From Streptomyces sp. NBC_01460 (GTDB lineage Bacteria; Actinomycetota; Actinomycetes; Streptomycetales; Streptomycetaceae): 64,000 nucleotides of DNA. The stretch spans positions 4,836,001 to 4,900,000 of the forward strand of contig NZ_CP109473.1 of the NCBI RefSeq assembly GCF_036227405.1, in the 5' to 3' direction. A model generated the notes under the pieces. It ran no database searches. It saw only the letters and a program-made list of their open reading frames with translations, and was not told the DNA's origin. Shown piece after piece: positions 17,055 through 25,373 of this stretch. A program made the translations under genes and the position numbers. Position 1 is the first letter of the stretch. Each line of letters starts with the position of its first letter.

Positions 17055-17954
17055 ATGACCGCGCAGCAGCCCGCCGAATCCGTACCCGCTGCCTCGGACG
17101 CCCCCGCCGAGCAGTACGTCCTCACGCTCTCCTGCCCCGACAAGCAGGGCATCGTGCACGCCGTGTCGAGCTACCTCTTCATGACCGGCTGCAACATCGA
17201 GGACAGCCAGCAGTTCGGCGACCACGACACCGGTCTCTTCTTCATGCGCGTCCACTTCTCGGCGGACTCCCCGGTCAGCGTGGAGAAGCTGCGGGCCAGC
17301 TTCGCCGCGATCGGGGACTCGTTCCGGATGGAGTGGCAGATCCACCGGGCGAGCGACCGGATGCGGATCGTCCTCATGGTGAGCAAGTTCGGGCACTGCC
17401 TCAACGACCTGCTGTTCCGCTCCCGCACGGGCGCGCTGCCCGTCGAGATCGTCGCGGTCGTCTCCAACCACACGGACTTCGCCGAGCTCGTCGCCTCGTA
17501 CGGCGTCCCCTTCCGGCACATCCCCGTGAACAGGGAGAACAAGGCCGAGGCCGAGGCGCAGCTGCTGGAGCTGGTCCGCGGGGAGAACGTCGAACTCGTG
17601 GTCCTGGCGCGCTACATGCAGGTCCTCTCGGACGACCTCTGCAAGCAGCTGAGCGGCCGGATCATCAACATCCACCACTCCTTCCTGCCGAGCTTCAAGG
17701 GCGCGAAGCCCTACCACCAGGCCCATGCGCGCGGTGTGAAGCTGATCGGTGCCACGGCGCACTACGTGACAGCGGACCTCGACGAGGGGCCGATCATCGA
17801 GCAGGAGGTCGAGCGCGTCGGACACGGCGTCACGCCGGACCAGCTCGTGGCCGTCGGGCGCGACGTGGAGTGCCAGGCACTGGCCCGCGCCGTCAAGTGG
17901 CACGCGGAGCGCCGCATCCTGCTCAACGGCCGTCGTACGGTCGTCTTCGACTGA
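17055..17954 (+). CDS. purU: Formyltetrahydrofolate deformylase
   Basis: A 299-residue enzyme that hydrolyses 10-formyl-THF to THF and formate, balancing one-carbon units and supplying formate for purine synthesis. An N-terminal ACT domain (VLTLSCPDKQGIVHAVSSYL, residues about 20-95) precedes a formyltransferase domain with the Asn-His-Asp active site in VNRENK, INIHHSFLPSFKGA and TADLDEGPIIEQ. Length is typical. ATG start at 17055 with GGGG just upstream. Confidence 0.93.
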   Translation: MTAQQPAESVPAASDAPAEQYVLTLSCPDKQGIVHAVSSYLFMTGCNIEDSQQFGDHDTGLFFMRVHFSADSPVSVEKLRASFAAIGDSFRMEWQIHRASDRMRIVLMVSKFGHCLNDLLFRSRTGALPVEIVAVVSNHTDFAELVASYGVPFRHIPVNRENKAEAEAQLLELVRGENVELVVLARYMQVLSDDLCKQLSGRIINIHHSFLPSFKGAKPYHQAHARGVKLIGATAHYVTADLDEGPIIEQEVERVGHGVTPDQLVAVGRDVECQALARAVKWHAERRILLNGRRTVVFD

Positions 17955-17996
17955 TCCCGCGGCACCCGGGCCCGCCGCGGCCGGCGCCCGGCCGGT

Positions 17997-19283
17997 TCAG
18001 AGACGGCTGAGGGAGGCGGCGGCGAAGAGGACGTCGCGGATCGCCTCGCGGTCGCCCTCCTGGCCCGCCGCGGCCTCGACCGGCAGCACGTGGCCGGCGA
18101 CGAGCCGGCAGAACTCCACCCCGTCGAGCGCGACCTGCGCGACCGTGTGGGCGGGGGAGCCGAGGGCGGCCGGCGAGTCCAGGGCGATGTACCAGTCGCC
18201 ACCGCCACGGCCCTCGACCTCCAGGTGGAGGGAGCGGCCCGGGGATCCCGCGGTGACCAGGTGGCGGGCCGGTGACGCCAGCCCCGCGCGGCGGCGCCCG
18301 GCCAGGGTGGCGGGCAGCAGCCGGGCCGCCAGGTCGATCATCCCGTGCAGATGGGCGGCGGCCGGCGGCTCGTAGGGGTAGTCCACGGCGTCCGCGATGT
18401 CACCGCCGTGGATCCAGCACTCGAAGGCCCGCTCCAGGAGCGAGTCCTGCAGCGGGAGGGCGAAGCCCCCGTACGGGACGGAGAGCTCCGCGACGCCGCG
18501 GCCGGCGAACGACACCGTGCGGACGAGGGAGTGGCTCTGGTCGCGCCAGGGCTCCCGTACGGCCCGGGTGGGCGGGCGGAGAGCGGCCGACCAGTACGAC
18601 TCGGTGCGCTCGGTCGGCGCCACAGGCCTGTCGCCCTTCCCGAGCGGGTCGTCCAGGCCGAGCGCCCTGGACGCCAGGCCGTCGACGGCCACGAGGTGGC
18701 CGATCACCCCGGCGACCGTCGTCCTGCGGTTCACCTGCCGGTCGTCCTCGAACCACTTCAGCCGGACCGGCGCGTGCCACTCCGCGTCACCGATGTCCCG
18801 CAGCAGCGCGTCGAGCCGTGCGGTCTCCGCGTCGTAGGGCGCGGCCCAGGAGGGGACGGGGATGCGCGCCGGGCGGCGGCCCAGACAGCCCTCCAGGACC
18901 CGGGACCGGAGCATCGGGTCCAGGTCCAGGGTGCCGTCGGTGTGCAGCAGCCCCACGGCGTCGCGCAGGCGCAGCGCCTCGTCGGCGCAGGGTGCGCACG
19001 CGGTGAGGTGGTCCTCGACGGCCGCGGTCTCCTGCGCGGAGCACGCGGCCAGGGCCCATGCGCCGAGGAGGGACTTGAGCACCCGGTGGGGGAGCGCCGG
19101 GGCGGGTGGATCCGGTGGCTCCGGCGGAAGGGGAGGATCCGGGGGCTCCGGCGGCTGCGAGCCCCCGGAGGGGACGGCCGGGGGAAGCCGCTCCTGGTCG
19201 TCCGCGGCGGCCCGGGGCCCCGGTATGCGCCGCTCGACCGGCCGCTCCCCGTCGCGGCCGTCGCCGCCGTGGCTCCCGCTCAC
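17997..19283 (-). CDS. Zinc-finger anti-sigma-like protein fused to an MDMPI domain
   Basis: A 428-residue protein with three parts. Residues 1-65 are Pro-rich. Residues about 66-115 match an anti-sigma zinc finger: GAWALAACSAQ, then H-L-T-A-C-A-P-C (the HxxxCxxC metal site). Residues about 140-420 form a DinB-like MDMPI domain (mycothiol-dependent maleylpyruvate isomerase N-terminal type) with TTVAGVIGHLVAVDGLASRA and FECWIHGGDIADAV. The GTG start overlaps the stop of the ECF sigma gene (GTGA). That coupling and the zinc finger make it the likely cognate anti-sigma factor; the fusion suggests a thiol-responsive switch, which is inference. Confidence 0.85.
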   Translation of the reverse strand: MSGSHGGDGRDGERPVERRIPGPRAAADDQERLPPAVPSGGSQPPEPPDPPLPPEPPDPPAPALPHRVLKSLLGAWALAACSAQETAAVEDHLTACAPCADEALRLRDAVGLLHTDGTLDLDPMLRSRVLEGCLGRRPARIPVPSWAAPYDAETARLDALLRDIGDAEWHAPVRLKWFEDDRQVNRRTTVAGVIGHLVAVDGLASRALGLDDPLGKGDRPVAPTERTESYWSAALRPPTRAVREPWRDQSHSLVRTVSFAGRGVAELSVPYGGFALPLQDSLLERAFECWIHGGDIADAVDYPYEPPAAAHLHGMIDLAARLLPATLAGRRRAGLASPARHLVTAGSPGRSLHLEVEGRGGGDWYIALDSPAALGSPAHTVAQVALDGVEFCRLVAGHVLPVEAAAGQEGDREAIRDVLFAAASLSRL

Positions 19284-19861
19284 GGTGTCGGCCCGTAGCC
19301 GGGAGGCGCCGAGTCCGCCGTGAGGCGGGTGTTCGCGGTGGAGAGCAGCTGGAGCCCGAGGCGGAGCCGGCGCCTGGCCTCGTCGCCGGTGACGCCGAGG
19401 TCGGCGGCCGCCTGCCGGTAGTCCCGGCGCTGGACGTACGCGAGCTCGAGCGCGGCGCGCAGCGGCGCGGGCATGGAGGCGACGATGTAGTCGGCGCGGG
19501 CGGCGGCGGTGGCCTTCCGTACCCGGTGCTCCATCTCCTCGGCCCGCCCGTCGCCGTCGGGGCCCTCGTCCTCGCCGTGCGTGTCCCGCAGCCGCCGCAC
19601 CGACCGGCGGTGGGTGAGCCGCGCCACCCAGGAGCGCATCGAGCCGTGCTTGGGGTCGTAGGCGTCGGGGTTCTCCCAGACGTAGCCGAAGACCTCGCGC
19701 GTCACCTGGTCCGCCGCGTCCTCGTCGTCGAGCATGCGGTGGGCCTGGCTGTGCACGAGGGCGGCGAACCGGTCGTAGAGCTCACCGAGGGCCGCCGCCT
19801 CGCCACGCGCCAGCCGCTGCTGCATCCGGCGGTCCCAGCGCGGTGGTGCGTCCTTCGCCAT
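19280..19861 (-). CDS. ECF RNA polymerase sigma factor
   Basis: A 193-residue group 4 sigma factor. Region 2 lies at about residues 22-90 (GELYDRFAALVHSQAHRML, then VFGYVWENPDAYDPKHG, SMRSWVARLTHRRSVRRLR), and region 4 at 125-175 (MPAPLRAALELAYVQRRDYR, QAAADLGVTGDEARRRLRLG). It is cotranscribed with the overlapping zinc-finger/MDMPI gene, its presumed anti-sigma factor. I see no obvious autoregulated promoter motif upstream. Confidence 0.92.
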   Translation of the reverse strand: MAKDAPPRWDRRMQQRLARGEAAALGELYDRFAALVHSQAHRMLDDEDAADQVTREVFGYVWENPDAYDPKHGSMRSWVARLTHRRSVRRLRDTHGEDEGPDGDGRAEEMEHRVRKATAAARADYIVASMPAPLRAALELAYVQRRDYRQAAADLGVTGDEARRRLRLGLQLLSTANTRLTADSAPPGYGPTP

Positions 19862-20149
19862 CCAGCCCCCAGCCCTGTGCCTCTCGTCACGTCGAATGTA
19901 GTCGTCGGCACAGTCGGGGCATGCACCTTTCCGGCAAGTACGTCCCTCGAGTGGCGCCGAATGATAGGGAACGCTTCACCCCTTGCCTTTTCCTGATCGC
20001 GTAAACGATCCTGAAGTGATCATTTCTGTACGAATCCTGTGCCGGGCCCGGGTGTGGAAGGGTGTTTCGCAGGCGGGTACGCGGGCAGCCGCGAGGTGGA
20101 ACGGAAACTTCCGGATCCTCCGGAGCCCCGGAACGAGAGGCCGAGTCGC

Positions 20150-20524
20150 GTGACGCTGAAGGTGTACGAGACCGAGCAGGACGCGTGGACCGTGCTGCGG
20201 ATCCACGGCGAGCTCGACCTCGTGAGCTCACCCGTCGTGCGTCAGTCCGTCCACGGGGCGGTGGCCGCGGGGCAGCACGACGTCGTCCTCGACCTCTCGG
20301 GTGTCCTCTTCTGCGACTCCAGCGGCGTCGGCGTCCTGATCGCCTCCCGCCGCCTGATGAAGTCCTGCGGCGGACGGCTGCGGCTGATCCTCCCGGCCCG
20401 CGGCGCCGTCGACGGCTCGCACGTCAACAAGGTGCTGGGCGCGCTGGGTGTCCGCCGCCTCTTCGACGTCTACCCCGACGCCGACGCGGCGACCGACGAC
20501 GAGTCCCGGCCGCTCACCGCGTGA
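20150..20524 (+). CDS. STAS-domain anti-sigma factor antagonist
   Basis: A 124-residue STAS protein of the SpoIIAA/RsbV/BldG type. The conserved phosphorylation site is CDSSGVGVL with Ser57. Such proteins bind and sequester an anti-sigma kinase when unphosphorylated. The GTG at 20150, 10 bases after GAGAGG, gives the usual length; the frame is open further upstream but without homology. An HATPase-fold gene with kinase-like features lies 1.2 kb downstream and could be its partner. Confidence 0.9.
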   Translation: MTLKVYETEQDAWTVLRIHGELDLVSSPVVRQSVHGAVAAGQHDVVLDLSGVLFCDSSGVGVLIASRRLMKSCGGRLRLILPARGAVDGSHVNKVLGALGVRRLFDVYPDADAATDDESRPLTA

Positions 20525-20606
20525 CGCGCCGGTTCGCGGCGAGGCCGTGACCTCGCTGAAGGGAGTCAGTGACACGTGACGCCGCCCGGCGTCGTACGCT
20601 CCCCGC

Positions 20607-21143
20607 ATGGACAGCGCAGAGTACGAGCGCAAGATCGCGCACCGCTTCGCCGCCTTCGACCAGGACGGCAACGACTACATCGACCGCGCCGACTTCAACG
20701 CCGCCGCGGCCCGTCTGCTCACCGAGTTCGGAACGACGGCCCGCTGCGACCGGGGCCAGTCGCTCTACACGGGGGCCGAGGCCTTCTGGCAGGGCATGGC
20801 CGGCATCGCCGACGTGGACGGGGACCAGCGGGTCACCCGGGAGGAGTTCGTCGGCGGAGCCGTGAAACGGCTGCGTGACAACCCCGAACGCTTCGCGGAG
20901 ATCGCACGCCCCTTCCTGCGCGCGGCGATCGCCGTGGCCGCCGGCACGGACTCCGAGGGCGGCGCACCCGTGGCCGCCCCGGTCGCCGCGGTGGAGCGCG
21001 CCCTGCGCGTCCTGGGAGCGGCGGACGACATCGCGGGCGTCGCGGCCCGGAGCCTGGACACCGACCAGGACGGCCGGATCGCGGAGGCGGAGGCGGTCGC
21101 CGCCTTCGCCGCGTACTTCACCGTGATCGAACCCGACGCGTAG
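20607..21143 (+). CDS. EF-hand calcium-binding protein (calerythrin-like)
   Basis: A 178-residue soluble protein with three canonical EF loops: DQDGNDYIDRAD (residues 18-29), DVDGDQRVTREE (69-80) and DTDQDGRIAEAE (151-162). The spacing leaves room for a fourth, degenerate hand around 100-125, as in calerythrin and other bacterial sarcoplasmic-type proteins. It probably buffers or senses Ca2+ in the cytoplasm. ATG start 83 bases after the STAS stop. Confidence 0.92.
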   Translation: MDSAEYERKIAHRFAAFDQDGNDYIDRADFNAAAARLLTEFGTTARCDRGQSLYTGAEAFWQGMAGIADVDGDQRVTREEFVGGAVKRLRDNPERFAEIARPFLRAAIAVAAGTDSEGGAPVAAPVAAVERALRVLGAADDIAGVAARSLDTDQDGRIAEAEAVAAFAAYFTVIEPDA

Positions 21144-21732
21144 TCGGGCCTGACCGGACAGAGGCGCGCGTCCGGCACCCGGCGGCGTGCGGGATGTGCG
21201 TCAACACGCCCAAGGGTGCAAGCAGTTCGTGCTCCGTCTCCGATCCGCCCCCGGGCGGGCCGGAGTGCCGACCGCCGGGCGGTCGTGGCTGACCGGAGAC
21301 GTACGGACCGTGTGCCGTGCGTGACGCAACGCATCCGGGCGCGGGGCGTGCTCCCGGGGCGGTCTGTCACCGGGCGGAGTCGACGGCGCTCTCTCGGGTA
21401 CGCTCCGTGGGATGCGAGTGGTACGGGAACCGAAGGATCCGGGTGCGCCCCACGGGGCGGCCCCGGGTGACGCACGGCGCCCTGCTCACTCCCCACGGAG
21501 CTGCGGCAGGCCGACCGGGGACGGGGTCCCCGGGATGCCGCTGCGCTTCTGTTCGACTCTCCGCAGCACGCGTCGCACAGTATGGACCACGCGTACTCCT
21601 TCGCGCTGGAATATGCCCGAAGCGCTTGTTGCGGTGACTGTACGTCAACCATGCTGTCTCGCAGGGGAGTCACGTTCCGTGACCCTGAGGAGGCGCGAGG
21701 CGATGTGTCCGCCGGTTCGGATGGTGTGAGCG
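21144..21732. other. 589-base intergenic region, no gene seen
   Basis: Open frames here lack the third-position GC pattern of neighbouring genes. A short less GC-rich stretch (about 21610-21690) precedes the HATPase gene and probably contains its promoter. One frame from 21582 with a Cys-rich start (RSACCGDC) runs on into the HATPase gene in another frame and looks like a shadow. Confidence 0.5.
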
Positions 21733-22194
21733 GTGCAGGTGCTTCAGGTTCAGCTGGAGGTCGGGCCGGATCCCGCAGAGGTGGGACGGGCCCGCAGATG
21801 GGCGCGGTCGCGCCTGATCGGGTCCGGGTTGGGGGACGACGAGCCGCTCGCGGAGACGCTCATCCTGCTGATCTCGGAGCTCGTCACCAACGCGGTCGTC
21901 CACACGGGGTGTCCGGCCGTCCTCAGGATGCTGTTCGGCTCGTCGAACCCCGCGGGTTCCGCGGGCACGGTGCGGGTCGAGGTGGCCGACACCAGCTGCC
22001 GGCCGCCCCAGCCGCGTCACGCCGCGGGTGAGGACACCGGCGGCCGCGGCCTGGAGCTGGTGGACGGCCTGGCCGACCGCTGGGGCTGGCAGCCGGAGGG
22101 TGCCGGCAAGCGGATCTGGTGCGAGGTCGACCGCGGCGGGCCGGTGATGATCCCGGTGGTCCAGGAGCAGTCCGGGGACCGGGCCAGGCTCTGA
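21733..22194 (+). CDS. HATPase-fold anti-sigma kinase-like regulator
   Basis: A 153-residue ATP-binding protein of the RsbW/SpoIIAB-like group abundant in Streptomyces. The N-box is LLISELVTNAVVHTG (about residues 44-58) and the G1/G2 region VRVEVADTSCR and GGRGLELVDGLADRWG. It probably binds STAS antagonists or sigma factors. GTG start; an immediately preceding GTG (21730) is an alternative. Converges on the GlxA-type regulator 9 bases away. Confidence 0.9.
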   Translation: MQVLQVQLEVGPDPAEVGRARRWARSRLIGSGLGDDEPLAETLILLISELVTNAVVHTGCPAVLRMLFGSSNPAGSAGTVRVEVADTSCRPPQPRHAAGEDTGGRGLELVDGLADRWGWQPEGAGKRIWCEVDRGGPVMIPVVQEQSGDRARL

Positions 22195-22203
22195 GGCGAT
22201 CCC

Positions 22204-23193
22204 TCAGCGGTCCGTGAGCGCCGACCGGAACGTCCGCCGGTAGACCGTGGGCGACACCCCCAGAGCGGCCTGCACATGCTGGCGCAGGGAGGTGGCCGTG
22301 CCGAATCCGGAGCCCCGCGCCACCTGGTCGACGGAGAGATCCGTGGACTCCAGCAGATGCCGCGCCCGCTCCACCCTCTGACGGGCGAGCCACTGACCCG
22401 GGCTGATGCCGACCTCCTCGCGGAAGCGGCGGGTGAAGGTGCGCACGCTCATCGAGTCCTGGCTCGCCATGTCGCGCAGCAGGATCGGCTGTTCCAGCCG
22501 CCCGAGTGCCCAGGCCCGCGCCGCCGTTGTCGTGGCGAGCCCCGGCTCGGGCATCGGGCGCCGGATGAACTGGGCCTGGCCGCCGTCGCGGTGAGGCGGT
22601 ACGACGGTGCGGCGGGCGACGTCGTTGGCGACGGCCGTGCCGTGGTCGCGGCGCACGAGGTGCAGGCAGAGGTCGATCCCGGCGGCCACACCGGCCGAGG
22701 TGAGCACGTCACCGTCGTCGATGAAGAGGACGTCCGGGTCGACGCGGACCTTCGGGAAGAGCCGCTGGAAGTGATCGGCCGAGGACCAGTGCGTGGTGGC
22801 GGGACGCCCGTCGAGATATCCGGCCGCCGCGAGGACGTAGCCGCCGGTGCAGATGGAGACCATCCGGGTGCCCGGCCTGACGTGCGCGAGGGCGGCGGCC
22901 AGTTCGCCGGTGAGCCGGCCCTCCTCGTGGACGGGGCCGAGTTCGTACGACGCAGGGACGACGACCGTGTCGGCGGTGGCGAGTGCGGCGGGGCCGTGCT
23001 CGACCAGGATGCTGAAGTCCGCGTCGGTGCGGACCGGTCCCGGCGGCCGGACGGAGCAGGTCACGACGGAGTAGAGCTCCTCGGCGGCGGCGGGCACCTC
23101 CGAGCTCCGCGCCCGGCCGAAGATCCGCTGCGGAATGCCCAGTTCGAAGGGGATCACCTCGTCGAGCGCGAGGACGACCACGCGGTGGCGCAT
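22204..23193 (-). CDS. GlxA-family AraC-type transcriptional regulator
   Basis: A 329-residue regulator with an N-terminal DJ-1/PfpI-like domain (residues about 1-180, including MVSICTGGYVLAAAGYLDGR with the conserved Cys) and a C-terminal AraC helix-turn-helix pair (about 220-320, SVRTFTRRFREEVGISPGQW and VDQVARGSGFGTATSLRQH). Ligand and targets are unknown. It is divergent from the DUF2809 gene, which makes that gene a candidate target. Confidence 0.92.
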   Translation of the reverse strand: MRHRVVVLALDEVIPFELGIPQRIFGRARSSEVPAAAEELYSVVTCSVRPPGPVRTDADFSILVEHGPAALATADTVVVPASYELGPVHEEGRLTGELAAALAHVRPGTRMVSICTGGYVLAAAGYLDGRPATTHWSSADHFQRLFPKVRVDPDVLFIDDGDVLTSAGVAAGIDLCLHLVRRDHGTAVANDVARRTVVPPHRDGGQAQFIRRPMPEPGLATTTAARAWALGRLEQPILLRDMASQDSMSVRTFTRRFREEVGISPGQWLARQRVERARHLLESTDLSVDQVARGSGFGTATSLRQHVQAALGVSPTVYRRTFRSALTDR

Positions 23194-23216
23194 ACGGACT
23201 CCCGTTCTCCCGCGGA

Positions 23217-23246
23217 TTGAGTGCTACCGGCTACGGGCTGATAAAC
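23217..23246 (+). promoter_or_regulatory. Likely promoter of a leaderless DUF2809 transcript
   Basis: TTGAGT (23217-23222) and an AT-rich GATAAA (23239-23244) at about 16 bases spacing form a sigma-70-like promoter. The -10 lies only about 11 bases before the ATG at 23256, and there is no ribosome site, so the mRNA probably starts at or within a few bases of the start codon. Confidence 0.4.
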
Positions 23247-23255
23247 GTACCGGTC

Positions 23256-23681
23256 ATGAACGAGAAGCCGACCGTGAGCGCGTCTGTTCCCCCCGGCCTG
23301 GCCGTCCGCGCGACGGCCGTGGCAGCGGCACTCGTGACCGTGGCGGCGGGCCTCGGCGTCCGGTCGACGGCGAGCGGGGACGTGGCGAAGTACGCGGGCG
23401 ACGCCCTCTACACCGTACTGATCCACACCCTCGTGGTCCTCCTGGTGCCCCGGGTGCGGCCGCCCACGGCGGCGGGCGTCGCGCTGGCCGTCAGCTGGGC
23501 GGTCGAACTGGCCCAGCTCACGGGCGTACCGGCCGATCTGGCCCGGCGGAGCACGGTGGCACGGCTGGTGCTCGGCTCGACGTTCAACGCCCCGGACCTG
23601 CTCTGGTACGCGGCCGGCGCGGTCCTGGCCTGGGCCGTCCACAGCCGGCTGGTGCGCGGGCGCTCCCCCGCGCGCCCCTGA
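23256..23681 (+). CDS. DUF2809 membrane protein
   Basis: A 141-residue protein with four hydrophobic segments (AVAAALVTVAAGLGV, ALYTVLIHTLVVLLV, AAGVALAVSWAVELAQL, LLWYAAGAVLAWAV). The run SWAVELAQLTGVPADLA followed by STVARLVLGSTFNAPDLLWY is diagnostic of DUF2809. Function unknown. Start chosen at ATG 23256, which fits the promoter position. Confidence 0.85.
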   Translation: MNEKPTVSASVPPGLAVRATAVAAALVTVAAGLGVRSTASGDVAKYAGDALYTVLIHTLVVLLVPRVRPPTAAGVALAVSWAVELAQLTGVPADLARRSTVARLVLGSTFNAPDLLWYAAGAVLAWAVHSRLVRGRSPARP

Positions 23682-23761
23682 ACCCCGGTGGCCCGATCCC
23701 TGCGAAGGGTGTCTCCCCAGCCACTCGTCCGGCAGCGGCACGTGGCCGGATGCTGGGCGGC

Positions 23762-25090
23762 GTGACCCAGACAACCGACGACGCACCGGTCGAGAGCGCT
23801 CCTCGAGGCCCCGCCCGCCCGCGGACACGCCGCCCGCGGATCCACCGCGCGTGGATCGTCGCCGCCGTCACCTTCGTGACGATCATCGGCGGCGCGGCCT
23901 TCAACTCCCTGCCCGGACTCCTCATCGAGCCCCTCAACGACGACTTCAAGTGGTCGTACGGCGAGATCGGTCTCGCCGTCTCCCTCGACATGGCGCTGTA
24001 CGGGCTGACCGCGCCGTTCGCAGCGGCCCTGATGGACCGGTTCGGTATCCGCCGGGTCGTGGTCGTCGCACTCAGCGCGGTCGCGGCGGGCGCGCTCGCG
24101 AGTGTGTGGATGACGGCGTCCTGGCAGCTGATGCTCTACTGGGGCGTGCTCGTCGGCCTGGGCACGGGATCGATGGCGATGGCGTTCTCGGCGACCGTCA
24201 CCAACCGCTGGTTCGTCGCCCGCCGCGGACTGGTGACCGGGATCCTGACCGCGGCCGGGGCCTCCGGCCAGCTGGTCTTCCTCCCGCTGTGCGCCTGGAT
24301 CGTCGACCGGCACGGCTGGCAGCCGGCCTCGGTGACGGTCGCGCTGGCGGCGCTCGTCGTCGTCCCGTTCGTCTGGCTCCTGATGCGCGACCACCCGGCC
24401 GACGTGGGCCTCGCCCCGTACGGCGGCGCGTACGTGGAGAAGCCGGCCCCCGCGCGGGGCGCCGCGCGCCGCACCGTGCGCGTCCTGTTCGAGGCGGCCC
24501 GCACGGGGCCGTTCTGGCTGCTGGCGGGCTCGTTCGCGATCTGCGGGGCCTCCACCAACGGCCTGATCCGCACCCACTTCGTGCCCTCCGCCCACGACCA
24601 CGGCATGGAGATCACCGCGGCGGCCTCGCTCCTGGCCGTCATCGGGGTCTTCGACATCATCGGCACGGTCTTCAGCGGCTGGCTCACGGACCGGTTCGAC
24701 GCCCGGAGGCTGCTGGCCGTGTACTACGCGCTCCGCGGTGTCTCACTGCTGTTCCTGCCGATGCTGATGGCCCCGGCGGTGCATCCGCCGATGGTCTTCT
24801 TCATCGTCTTCTACGGCCTGGACTGGGTTGCCACGGTCCCGCCCACCATGGCCCTGTGCCGGGAGCAGTACGGCGAGGACAGCGCGATCGTCTTCGGCTG
24901 GGTCCTGGCCTCCCACCAGGTCGGCGCGGCCGCGGTGGCGTTCCTCGGCGGGGTGGTACGCGACGTGACCGGCTCGTACGACCTCGTCTGGTACGCCTCC
25001 GGGGCGCTGTGCGCGACGGCCGCCCTGATGGCGCTGATGATCCGCCGCGGACGGACGGGCGATCCGGTGCTCCCCGTCGCGGCCGCCTGA
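23762..25090 (+). CDS. Major facilitator superfamily transporter
   Basis: A 442-residue permease with 12 predicted membrane helices and the MFS loop motif LMDRFGIRRVVV between helices 2 and 3. It resembles the oxalate/formate-antiporter-like MFS subgroup (MCT-type: GGAAFNSLPGLLIEPLNDDF in helix 1 region). Substrate unknown. Start is either ATG 23750 or GTG 23762; neither has a ribosome site, so the transcript could be leaderless. Confidence 0.88.
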   Translation: MTQTTDDAPVESAPRGPARPRTRRPRIHRAWIVAAVTFVTIIGGAAFNSLPGLLIEPLNDDFKWSYGEIGLAVSLDMALYGLTAPFAAALMDRFGIRRVVVVALSAVAAGALASVWMTASWQLMLYWGVLVGLGTGSMAMAFSATVTNRWFVARRGLVTGILTAAGASGQLVFLPLCAWIVDRHGWQPASVTVALAALVVVPFVWLLMRDHPADVGLAPYGGAYVEKPAPARGAARRTVRVLFEAARTGPFWLLAGSFAICGASTNGLIRTHFVPSAHDHGMEITAAASLLAVIGVFDIIGTVFSGWLTDRFDARRLLAVYYALRGVSLLFLPMLMAPAVHPPMVFFIVFYGLDWVATVPPTMALCREQYGEDSAIVFGWVLASHQVGAAAVAFLGGVVRDVTGSYDLVWYASGALCATAALMALMIRRGRTGDPVLPVAAA

Positions 25091-25154
25091 CGGGCCGTCG
25101 GGTCTCCTGCCGTCCAGGGGGCGCGGACAAGGGGACGGCGCACAACCTCGGGCG

Positions 25155-25301
25155 TTCCTCACCGTCACGGACGGCCGCCTCACCGTGGACATCTCCGGCC
25201 TCGCCGGGGTGGCCGAGGTGACCTGGCCCGGGAACTGCGCGCCGAGCGGGACGACCGCCGTGTGCACCGTCCCCCAGGTGCCCGTGACCGGGTCACGGTG
25301 A
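25155..25301 (+). pseudogene. Remnant of a secreted-protein gene
   Basis: In the gap between the MFS gene and the monooxygenase, one forward frame without a start codon reads F-L-T-V-T-D-G-R-L-T-V-D-I-S-G-L-A-G, then a Cys-x-Cys spaced segment ending V-P-Q-V-P-V-T-G-S-R and a TGA. The beta-strand pattern with DISGLAGVA and TTAVCTVPQVP is like the Ig-like or N-terminal domain of large Streptomyces secreted proteins. It lacks a signal peptide and is cut at both ends, so I read it as a decayed fragment of about 48 codons. Confidence 0.45.
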
Positions 25302-25373
25302 ATCCGGTTCCCGCCGCGTGACGGAGAGCCGGCGGGGGCGAGGCACCGAGGCGGGCCGCCCCCGGCGGCACCC

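Noticed and set aside
21540..21600. tRNA-like T-loop GTTCGACTC
   Set aside because: No acceptor or anticodon stems can be drawn around it.
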